Of a stretch of 6,330 nucleotides of DNA, positions 1 to 4,612 are shown one piece after another (within the stretch, counting starts at the first letter, position 1; the number at the start of each line of letters is the position of its first letter). This DNA is from Thermoplasmatales archaeon (lineage in GTDB: Archaea; Thermoplasmatota; JASEFT01; JAUWIS01). Position numbers and translations under genes: made by a program. The stretch covers positions 1-6,330 of the forward strand of contig JASEEW010000107.1 of assembly GCA_030019485.1 (NCBI GenBank). The letters run 5' to 3'. The notes beneath the pieces were generated by a model. It saw only the letters and a program-made list of their open reading frames with translations, did not search any database and had not been told where the DNA came from.

Positions 1-6
1 TTTTTT

Positions 7-30
7 TCCCATCCTATGTAGGAAATGGGA
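7..30. repeat. Imperfect inverted repeat next to a T/A run
   Basis: TCCCAT (7-12) and ATGGGA (25-30) are perfect inverted arms with CCTATGTAGG nested between them, so either strand can fold. Seven T residues (1-7) lie on the left. On the strand of mrp, which ends at 74, the hairpin is followed by A residues rather than T residues, so it does not read as an intrinsic terminator for mrp. It could mark the end of a rightward gene from outside the window. The 73 nt downstream of mrp hold no other recognisable gene. Confidence 0.35.
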
Positions 31-73
31 TTACTTACTCTTTACCTTTTCGGACAACGCCGCTCATATGCGA

Positions 74-871
74 TTATTTTGCCTTAACAATTTCTTCAAT
101 TTTTTTCACAATCTCATCAAACGCCTTAGCAGATTTTGATTCAGGATAACTTGCAATAAATGGTTTCCCAGAATCACCTGTTTCCACAATCCTTGGATCA
201 ATAGGTACCCTACCAAGAAACCTAACCCCTAAATCTTTTGCAGCATTCTCACCACCACCAACCTTAAACAAATCTATTTTTTTACCGCAGTACGGACATA
301 TTAAACCACTCATATTCTCAATGATTCCCATGATATTCATATTTAATTTTCTTGCAAAACTCACAGCCTTCCGTGAATCAAGAAGCGCAACATCCTGGGG
401 TGTGGTAACTATGATCGCAGAGCTTTTGGGTATGAGCTGGGCTATACTGAGCGGCTCATCACCAGTACCAGGTGGTAAATCCATAATCAAATAGTCTAAA
501 TCACCCCATGCTACATCCTCAAGGAACTGCTGGATTACTTTCATTTTCATTGGTCCTCTCCATATTACAGGTGTGTCCTTACTTTCAAGTAAAAAACCCA
601 TGCTCATAACCTTAAGTCCTGATGCTACTGTAACAGGCTGGATTGTTTTTCCATCACCGCCAAGTTTTTCTTTTTCAATACCAAGCATCTTCGGAATATT
701 TGGACCATGTATGTCCGCATCAAGCAATCCAACCTTTTTACCATTCATTGAAAGTTTAAGCGCAAGATTTGCTGCTACTGTACTTTTTCCAACACCACCT
801 TTCCCACTTAAAATTGATATTTTATGTTTTGTTTTTTTCAGATTTTCCTGAAGTTTCATCTCAGAATACAT
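74..871 (-). CDS. mrp: Mrp/NBP35 family P-loop ATPase, iron-sulfur cluster carrier
   Basis: A 265-aa cytosolic ATPase of the Mrp/NBP35 (ApbC) branch of the MinD/ParA group. Family members bind a labile 4Fe-4S cluster at a dimer interface and hand it to apo-proteins. Visible motifs are the deviant Walker A GKGGVGKST (residues 23-31, with signature Lys24), the DADIHGPNIP Walker A'/switch I segment (51-60), MDLPPGTGD Walker B/switch II (130-138) and the cluster-binding CPYC pair (Cys192, Cys195). The protein is full length for an archaeal member and lacks the N-terminal DUF59/FSCA extension common in bacteria. The first ATG (869-871) has no Shine-Dalgarno. A TATA-like box about 22 nt upstream suggests a leaderless transcript starting there; Met5 is an alternative start. 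It is the last gene of the minus-strand cluster, 61 nt after the regulator gene. Family assignment is very secure; the exact client proteins are unknown. Confidence 0.95.
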   Translation of the reverse strand: MYSEMKLQENLKKTKHKISILSGKGGVGKSTVAANLALKLSMNGKKVGLLDADIHGPNIPKMLGIEKEKLGGDGKTIQPVTVASGLKVMSMGFLLESKDTPVIWRGPMKMKVIQQFLEDVAWGDLDYLIMDLPPGTGDEPLSIAQLIPKSSAIIVTTPQDVALLDSRKAVSFARKLNMNIMGIIENMSGLICPYCGKKIDLFKVGGGENAAKDLGVRFLGRVPIDPRIVETGDSGKPFIASYPESKSAKAFDEIVKKIEEIVKAK

Positions 872-889
872 AAAAACAAAATAGTTTGA

Positions 890-897
890 ATACTAAA
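890..897 (-). promoter_or_regulatory. Candidate archaeal TATA box for mrp
   Basis: On the minus strand TTTAGTAT is preceded by a purine-rich AAAAAAGGA that could serve as a BRE. The box is centred about 22 nt before the mrp ATG, which would put the transcript start at or near the A of the start codon. This fits the absence of a Shine-Dalgarno. The box is a weak match to the archaeal consensus. Confidence 0.35.
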
Positions 898-908
898 TCC
901 TTTTTTCC

Positions 909-922
909 CCGAACATGTTCGG
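909..922. promoter_or_regulatory. Perfect 14-bp palindrome, possible operator
   Basis: CCGAACATGTTCGG is identical to its reverse complement. It lies between the regulator stop codon and the candidate mrp TATA/BRE, centred about 45 nt before the mrp ATG. That is a position where archaeal activators bind, or repressors that block TFB/TBP access. On the mrp strand it is followed by GGAAAAAA, not by T residues, so it is not an obvious terminator. The protein that binds is unknown; the adjacent HTH_10 regulator is one guess. Confidence 0.4.
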
Positions 923-932
923 AGTACTATAC

Positions 933-1568
933 CTATTTTTGACCATTAAAATACTGTGAGAGTATTTTATACTCACCTTTTCTCAGAATTTCTGACAGAG
1001 TTGAAATAGATATTTTTAGGATTTTCGCTAATTCCCGTATGCTTATTTTTTTTGGTACATCAAAATATCCTTTTTCCAAAGCGACTCTAAGGTTTTCTTC
1101 CTGTTTCGACGTTAACACCGTTTCATTCCCAACGTTTGAAATTTTTATAATGTCAACCTTGCAATGATATTCTTCCAATTTCTTAATCAGTTTTTGGATG
1201 GAGTTATTTTCAACACTGATTACCTTCCATTGTAGCTCACCATTAGATGATATTGCAGAGTTCAGAAAACACCCTGAGTGTGTTAATGCTTCGCACGCAA
1301 CGCATTTGCTTGTTGAAACCGCCGCTAACACTCTATTTTTTCCAGAGTGTGTTAATGATGCTATATTAATCCCACATACAGACGGTATTTTTTTGATTTC
1401 AGTCGTAAACTTGTTTAAATCATCAACATTGTAAATCTCCAGAAGTGCCCGCCCCCCCTCCTTTGCAAATGGGATGCAATCCAAAATCCTGATTCTCACA
1501 GGATGTTCTTTTGAAACATCAGCTATCCAGTTGTTACGAATTTTCAGGTTTAAGACTGCCTCTATCAT
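933..1568 (-). CDS. HTH_10 (Bat-like) transcriptional regulator with Cys-containing N-terminal domain
   Basis: A 211-aa protein. Residues about 152-206 (from LTSKQEENL through the GYFDVPKK turn to LAKILKISISTLSEILRKGE) match the HTH_10 domain named after the haloarchaeal bacterio-opsin activator. The family is almost exclusively archaeal and is inferred to bind DNA. The N-terminal 150 residues form a mixed alpha/beta region with a cysteine group, Cys89-x2-Cys92-x7-Cys100, plus Cys65 and Cys136. These could bind metal or sense redox state, but no ligand can be named. Unlike Bat it has no recognisable PAS or GAF module. The ATG at 1568 is preceded by GGTG with 5-nt spacing and by a TATA-like box about 30 nt upstream, so it probably has its own promoter. 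The targets are unknown; the neighbouring mrp promoter with its palindrome is a plausible one. Confidence 0.88.
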   Translation of the reverse strand: MIEAVLNLKIRNNWIADVSKEHPVRIRILDCIPFAKEGGRALLEIYNVDDLNKFTTEIKKIPSVCGINIASLTHSGKNRVLAAVSTSKCVACEALTHSGCFLNSAISSNGELQWKVISVENNSIQKLIKKLEEYHCKVDIIKISNVGNETVLTSKQEENLRVALEKGYFDVPKKISIRELAKILKISISTLSEILRKGEYKILSQYFNGQK

Positions 1569-1593
1569 CCAAGCACCAATAACTTTAACAGGT

Positions 1594-1602
1594 ATTATAT
1601 TT
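1594..1602 (-). promoter_or_regulatory. Candidate archaeal BRE/TATA promoter of the HTH_10 regulator
   Basis: The minus strand reads GAGGAAAATATAATACC: a purine-rich BRE-like segment followed by an A/T box centred about 30 nt before the regulator ATG. Transcription would start about 5 nt before the ATG, giving a very short leader. The candidate micro-ORF ends a few bases upstream of it. Confidence 0.4.
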
Positions 1603-1605
1603 TCC

Positions 1606-1674
1606 TCAATCTACCATAATCCCCCGTATTTTTCTATGTCTTATTTTTTCTAACTCTGGATCAAACTCATTCAT
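1606..1674 (-). CDS. Possible 22-codon micro-ORF coupled to the phosphoesterase gene
   Basis: An ATG inside the last codons of the phosphoesterase gene (ATGAATGA overlap) opens a 22-codon frame ending in TGA at 1606-1608. The peptide begins MNEFDPELEKIRHRKIRG and ends IMVD. It is charged and helical, and its DPELEKIR start looks like the N-terminus of a longer archaeal protein. It may be a translated small peptide, a remnant of a truncated gene, or chance. Nothing downstream continues the frame, and its last bases abut the regulator promoter. The overlap suggests translational coupling if it is expressed. Confidence is low because of its length. Confidence 0.3.
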   Translation of the reverse strand: MNEFDPELEKIRHRKIRGIMVD

Positions 1675-2431
1675 CTAAACACCTCTCCAACTTCACAAAT
1701 TTCACATCCATTTTTTCAGAATCCACAACAGCAGCATTCCTGTATTTAAGAGGACCAGGGTTAACACATAATGTATCCCCCACCATGTCAGTTCCGGATG
1801 CCTTATGCGCGTGTCCGCAAAACAGCAGTTTAGGTTTCAATTCATGGATAATTTCATTCACAGCATCTGATCCTACCACAATGTTTCCTTCTTTACCTAC
1901 CTTACATACCGGCGGTGAATGAAGAACCAGTATCTTCTCTTTATTAACTTTTTTAATCTTTTCTACTAAACCCCTAATCTTTTCTTTTGGATATCTAAGA
2001 ACAAAAAATTTTTCTTCCTCATCCCGAGTGATTTCGCCACCAAAACCTGCAAAAACATATTTTTCCTTAAAAAAGAGCTGCTCATGCAAAGGATAAATAT
2101 TTTCCATTTTTGGCAGTGCTGAAAAGTATCTGGACTCAGGCGCATCCATATTCCCCAGAACAACAAGCACAGGCGCTTTCTTTCTTATGTTTTTGTAAAA
2201 GTAATCATAAAGCATCAGATCCTCCTTTTCCTCATTTTTAATCTCGTTTTTCTCTTTATCTGGTTTTCTACCAAGTTTTTTTGATGAAAGCCATTCATTT
2301 CCTCTGGCATATCCTTTCACGATATCGCCGCAGAAAACAACAACATCCGGAGACTCATTGTCTATCAAACTGTTTAATGGCTCCATGACTTCTTTTGCGC
2401 CATGGAAATCTGATGTGACGATTATTTTCAT
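1667..2431 (-). CDS. Calcineurin-like metallophosphoesterase
   Basis: A 254-aa cytosolic dinuclear-metal phosphoesterase. All ligand motifs of the fold are visible in order: DFH (Asp8, His10), GD (Gly35-Asp36), GNMD (Gly93-Asp96, in place of the usual GNHD/E), LHSPP (His171) and GHAH (His207, His209), ending with the VNPGP turn. The size and GHAH...NPGP ending resemble the YfcE/MJ0936-like and Rv0805-like small phosphodiesterases; the substrate cannot be told. A charged insertion rich in Lys and Glu (about residues 52-72) lies between the second and third motifs. I start it at the ATG at 2429-2431, so that the protein begins directly at the first beta strand (MKIIVTSDFHG). An upstream in-frame ATG would add 21 residues encoded inside queF and is less likely. 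The chosen ATG overlaps the queF stop as ATGA and has GAAGG upstream, so the two genes are probably translationally coupled. Confidence 0.92.
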   Translation of the reverse strand: MKIIVTSDFHGAKEVMEPLNSLIDNESPDVVVFCGDIVKGYARGNEWLSSKKLGRKPDKEKNEIKNEEKEDLMLYDYFYKNIRKKAPVLVVLGNMDAPESRYFSALPKMENIYPLHEQLFFKEKYVFAGFGGEITRDEEEKFFVLRYPKEKIRGLVEKIKKVNKEKILVLHSPPVCKVGKEGNIVVGSDAVNEIIHELKPKLLFCGHAHKASGTDMVGDTLCVNPGPLKYRNAAVVDSEKMDVKFVKLERCLDE

Positions 2432-2817
2432 AAATTTACCTTCTTTCCTTTTTCTGCCACTGTTCTTGCAAAAATCCCTCCCCTTGGCGCCCATTCAATC
2501 TCAACAATGAGCCATTCAGGAGCGCAGGCTCTGTAAAGGGTTTTTGCTATTTCATCAGTAGCATACTCCTGCCATGTGCGCTTGTTTCTCCAACATGAAA
2601 GATAATCCCTGACAGATTTGCCTTCAAGGATTTTGTTTTTCGGCTTGTATCTTATTTTAACAATCCCCTGGTCGTGGCGCTCTGAAACAGGGCACAGGCA
2701 TTGAAACTCAGGATAGCTCCATTCAACAACAGATTGATGCTTCCTTGAGGGGAATGTTGTGAGTTTGAAATCAACCTTTTCCGTTTTTGCAGCTCCTGCT
2801 TTTGAGTAATCTGTCAT
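2428..2817 (-). CDS. queF: QueF-family enzyme: preQ0 reductase or archaeosine-forming QueF-like amidinotransferase
   Basis: A 129-aa single-domain T-fold protein. PEFQCLCP (36-43) carries the family nucleophile at Cys42, HDQG (48-51) holds the conserved Asp49, WRN (76-78) and Glu84 match the substrate-binding region, and APRGGI (109-114) is the family's C-terminal signature. Bacterial QueF reduces preQ0 to preQ1 with NADPH, whereas in archaea the related QueF-like protein converts preQ0 in tRNA to archaeosine. The NADPH motif, usually E-S/L-K-S/A-h-K-L/Y-Y/F/W, is here EGKSVRDY (65-72). The Lys is replaced by Arg and the next residue is Asp. The catalytic-region His of RNHGDFHED is a Gln here. 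These changes lean toward the archaeosine branch, but this is inference. TTTATAAA lies about 26 nt before the ATG and there is no Shine-Dalgarno, which implies a leaderless mRNA. It is the first gene outside the cassette array. Confidence 0.9.
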   Translation of the reverse strand: MTDYSKAGAAKTEKVDFKLTTFPSRKHQSVVEWSYPEFQCLCPVSERHDQGIVKIRYKPKNKILEGKSVRDYLSCWRNKRTWQEYATDEIAKTLYRACAPEWLIVEIEWAPRGGIFARTVAEKGKKVNL

Positions 2818-2839
2818 GTTTACAGGATGCGCATCTGCG

Positions 2840-2847
2840 TTTATAAA
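2840..2847 (-). promoter_or_regulatory. Archaeal TATA box for queF and the phosphoesterase gene
   Basis: TTTATAAA, preceded on the minus strand by CCTGAAAC as a weak BRE, is centred about 26 nt upstream of the queF ATG. That is the distance at which archaeal transcription would start on the ATG itself. It is a near-perfect euryarchaeal box A and supports both the archaeal origin of this flank and an independent promoter for queF, separate from the array about 45 nt further upstream. Confidence 0.55.
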
Positions 2848-2882
2848 GTTTCAGGAATTTGGTTGTGTCCACTTAATTGTTG

Positions 2883-2975
2883 GTATAACGTTCCCAGCAT
2901 ATGCGACATTGCGACCGAAGGGAGCAAATTTGGGCGAAGCCACGAAGTGGTTGAGCCGTATAGCCCGTGTTATAC
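2883..2975 (-). repeat. attC site 1 (end of the cassette for the 185-aa protein)
   Basis: Read in gene sense, GTATAAC (R'') at 2975-2969 and GTTATAC (R') at 2889-2883 are perfect inverted ends. The inner boxes GCTATACG and CGCATATGC pair with one unpaired A, as expected of the extrahelical bases of attC. The 93-bp length is in the attC range. The centre carries CCACGAAGTGG (2940-2950), a 4-bp stem with a GAA loop. It begins 30 nt after the stop of the 185-aa gene. The first 45 bp (plus strand) match attC site 2 with four differences. It appears to be the last site of the array, the cassette/chromosome junction being at 2888/2889. Confidence 0.82.
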
Positions 2976-3005
2976 GCCGTCGCTTCTTTAGATAGCAGCA
3001 TGTAA

Positions 3006-3563
3006 TTACCAGCCTGGGAAATTTTTCTTGATGAACTCCTCCATCTCCTGTACATCTTTCGGGTTTTTGCAGCCTTTTTTCCAATCATCTAGAACGTTTT
3101 CAAAATATTCCCATGGAGCATCTACAGCCCAGTCTTTATATTCGGATTTTGATTCTTTCTCGAACCGATAAATTCCTTTCAAAATTCCCATACAATAATT
3201 CTTCGACTCGGTGGGCATTGAAAGATCTTGATACTTTTTTAGCTCTTCTATGAATGGTTCTAATGCCTCTTCAAACATTTCCCACGCTTTATCCGTCGGG
3301 TCGACATAGCCATATCTGGTGCTTCCAGATTGATCCCAAACATCTTCAACTTCAATATTATTTAAATCAAAATATATCTGTGATGCAATATCTTCAATAT
3401 CCACTCTCCTTAGATATTCCATTGCAATTTCTTTAATTCGTTTTGCGATTTTTGCATCCTCATTAGCAAGAGTTTCTAGTATGGCAAAAGCATCATTTGC
3501 ATTAATCTTGTCAAAAACATTTTTGTTCTTTGTTTTAGATGATTCTTTCTTTTTTCCGACCAT
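3006..3563 (-). CDS. Hypothetical cassette protein, acidic and helical (185 aa)
   Basis: I do not recognise the family with confidence. The protein has a Lys/Ser/Asn-rich N-terminus (about 1-15) and then a mostly helical, acidic body with many aromatics, including the segment DVWDQSGSTRYGYVDP (about 94-109). The C-terminal half has an evenly spaced pattern of charged helices ending KKNFPGW. There is no signal peptide, membrane segment, zinc motif or obvious catalytic motif, so it is probably soluble and intracellular. It vaguely resembles C-terminal regions of archaeal proteins associated with SWIM-type zinc fingers, but that is a recollection. The ATG at 3561-3563 is preceded by AAGGTG at 5-nt spacing, which supports the start. 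I see no good TATA box in its short 5' region (3564-3615). It is the only gene of its cassette, with attC site 1 following 30 nt after the stop. Confidence 0.8.
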   Translation of the reverse strand: MVGKKKESSKTKNKNVFDKINANDAFAILETLANEDAKIAKRIKEIAMEYLRRVDIEDIASQIYFDLNNIEVEDVWDQSGSTRYGYVDPTDKAWEMFEEALEPFIEELKKYQDLSMPTESKNYCMGILKGIYRFEKESKSEYKDWAVDAPWEYFENVLDDWKKGCKNPKDVQEMEEFIKKNFPGW

Positions 3564-3568
3564 ATCAA

Positions 3569-3574
3569 CACCTT
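3569..3574 (-). promoter_or_regulatory. Shine-Dalgarno of the 185-aa cassette gene
   Basis: AAGGTG on the minus strand ends 5 nt before the ATG at 3563 and fixes that start. The rest of the cassette leader (3575-3615) contains the palindrome TAACGTTA (3591-3598) but no clear promoter. Confidence 0.55.
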
Positions 3575-3615
3575 ACTGTCATTCCCTACGTAACGTTATC
3601 TGTCATAGCGATGGC

Positions 3616-3707
3616 GTATAACGTTCCCAGCATATACGACGTTGCAACCGTAGGGAGCAATGTCCCGAAGGGCAAGGCGTAGCCGTAGCATATATGCTGT
3701 GTTATAT
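3616..3707 (-). repeat. attC site 2 (end of the pRiA4b ORF-3 cassette)
   Basis: In gene sense the site runs from ATATAAC (3707-3701) to GTTATAC (3622-3616), 92 bp. The inner arms pair over CAGCATATA. The centre holds CCCGAAGGG, another stem with a GAA loop. It starts 20 nt after the stop of the pRiA4b ORF-3 gene, and the leader of the 185-aa gene follows R' directly. It belongs to the same attC subfamily as site 1: both share GTATAACGTTCCCAGCATAT at the R' side. The 5' arm also has an internal AGCATATATGCT palindrome. Confidence 0.82.
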
Positions 3708-3727
3708 GACATTCGGCACAAATCATG

Positions 3728-4462
3728 TTATTCTCCCGTATATCCACACATTCCGACACGCGGAGAATTAACCACTGGCAACAGCATATCTTCGCCACAC
3801 TTATGTTCCTGAGCGCACTTATCACAAAGCCATCCTTTGCCCTCATAGATACATTGTGTACAAACTTGTGTAGCGAGTCTCCCACACATTTCACAGATTA
3901 TCTGTGGTGGATCATTCTTAGCCAAAATCTGAATTGATTTGTCCTTGATATTTTCTTCGCGTTCTGACAGAACTTGCAACTCCAGGTGCGTAGTGGTTCC
4001 AAAGTCATATTCGTAATGGAACTTGAGACCAGCGTGCAGAACAGATCCTGTGCGGATGTTCATGTTCCTCGGTGGTGTCCCTCTACCAAATATCATAGGC
4101 CACATAGCATCTACGCCACCAGTCTCCCGCTCATAGTGTAGATTACCGATGGTGAAAGCACTCAGATGTCCGCAACACTCTACCCAGGTTTCTCTAAGAA
4201 AGCCATCCAGGTCTTCAAGTTTTGCATCCGCTGGTACATCAAGATGCATCCAATACTCAGGCTGGTTGCTTCCCTCAACCACGAGATGGAATATTCTCTT
4301 ATCCCGCAGCTTTGACTTCCGTCCATAGGATGGCTTCATAGAAGCAATTTTTCTTTGCTTGCACGACTTCAAGTGGTTGGTCATTGCAGCTTTTGGGAAG
4401 GTGTCCCCACAAAAACTGCATTCTCCATTCAATTCTTGCGTTTCCATTTTCTGTCCATTCAT
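3728..4462 (-). CDS. pRiA4b ORF-3 family protein with N- and C-terminal zinc clusters
   Basis: A 244-aa protein in three parts. Residues 15-34 form a C-x2-C-x11-H-x3-C zinc finger (Cys15, Cys18, His30, Cys34). Residues about 55-170 match the plasmid pRiA4b ORF-3 (IS1096 passenger-like) domain, with FHLVVEGS, a WVECCGHLSAF-type middle and the signature YEYDFGTTTHLEL (150-162). Residues 190-222 form a cross-brace-like cluster with pairs Cys190/193, Cys201/204 and Cys213/216, then His220 and Cys222. The biochemical role of the pRiA4b domain is not established; it is often found in mobile elements and cassettes. The zinc parts suggest nucleic-acid or protein binding, by inference. The ATG at 4462 has AAGGGGG at 7-nt spacing; Met6 is a less likely start. 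attC site 2 follows 20 nt after the TAA stop. A TATA box lies within the cassette leader. Confidence 0.87.
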   Translation of the reverse strand: MNGQKMETQELNGECSFCGDTFPKAAMTNHLKSCKQRKIASMKPSYGRKSKLRDKRIFHLVVEGSNQPEYWMHLDVPADAKLEDLDGFLRETWVECCGHLSAFTIGNLHYERETGGVDAMWPMIFGRGTPPRNMNIRTGSVLHAGLKFHYEYDFGTTTHLELQVLSEREENIKDKSIQILAKNDPPQIICEMCGRLATQVCTQCIYEGKGWLCDKCAQEHKCGEDMLLPVVNSPRVGMCGYTGE

Positions 4463-4469
4463 TTCAAAA

Positions 4470-4476
4470 CCCCCTT
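4470..4476 (-). promoter_or_regulatory. Shine-Dalgarno of the pRiA4b ORF-3 cassette gene
   Basis: AAGGGGG on the minus strand lies 7 nt before the ATG at 4462 and supports Met1 over Met6. If the TATA box at 4496-4503 is used, transcription would begin close to this G run, so either the leader is very short or a different promoter serves the gene. Confidence 0.5.
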
Positions 4477-4495
4477 ATCTGTATGCCAGTTCGAC

Positions 4496-4503
4496 TTTAT
4501 AAA
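4496..4503 (-). promoter_or_regulatory. Candidate archaeal TATA box inside the pRiA4b ORF-3 cassette
   Basis: TTTATAAA, the same octamer as at queF, lies between attC site 3 and the gene, centred about 38 nt upstream of the ATG. The predicted start would be near 4474. It lies within the cassette boundaries (4518-3622) and so would travel with the gene. AT-rich octamers occur by chance, hence the moderate confidence. Confidence 0.4.
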
Positions 4504-4512
4504 CAGAATGTC

Positions 4513-4589
4513 AGATAACGGCATGGCGGATATGCGAAGTTGCGAAGCAACTTGGGTGAGCGAAGCGAACCGCATACACCGCGTTATAC
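4513..4589 (-). repeat. attC site 3 (end of the DUF262 cassette)
   Basis: The gene-sense ends are GTATAAC (4589-4583) and GTTATCT (4519-4513), 77 bp apart inclusive. The inner arms pair as GCGGTGTATGCG against GCGG-ATATGCG, with one extra base on one side, like an extrahelical base of attC. The core contains AGTTGCGAAGCAACT, a perfect 6-bp stem with a GAA loop. It starts 23 nt after the DUF262 stop. The last six bases of R' (TTATCT) differ from the other sites, as expected since they belong to the next cassette. Confidence 0.85.
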
Positions 4590-4612
4590 GCTGTCGGACG
4601 AAGGCGAATTGG

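Noticed and set aside
30..66. 10-codon frame MSGVVRKGKE just after mrp
   Set aside because: Too short, with no ribosome site or coding signal beyond a chance ATG.
909..922. Intrinsic terminator of the regulator gene
   Set aside because: The palindrome is followed by GGAAAAAA on that strand instead of a T run.
2432..2494. Upstream start for the phosphoesterase (21 extra residues)
   Set aside because: The extra segment lies inside queF and precedes the natural beta-strand start MKIIVTSDFHG; the ATGA overlap with GAAGG upstream is a better start.
2851..3088. Minus-strand open frames across attC site 1
   Set aside because: They run through the structured repeat and the end of the 185-aa gene in other frames, with arginine-rich, low-plausibility sequence; the attC explains the region.
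3591..3598. TAACGTTA palindrome as an extra attC core
   Set aside because: It has no partner core or inner boxes at attC distances, and lies inside the leader of the 185-aa cassette.
3586..3894. Minus-strand open frame of 102 codons over attC site 2 and the pRiA4b ORF-3 gene
   Set aside because: It is in a different frame from the well-supported gene and crosses the repeat; no ribosome site or family match.
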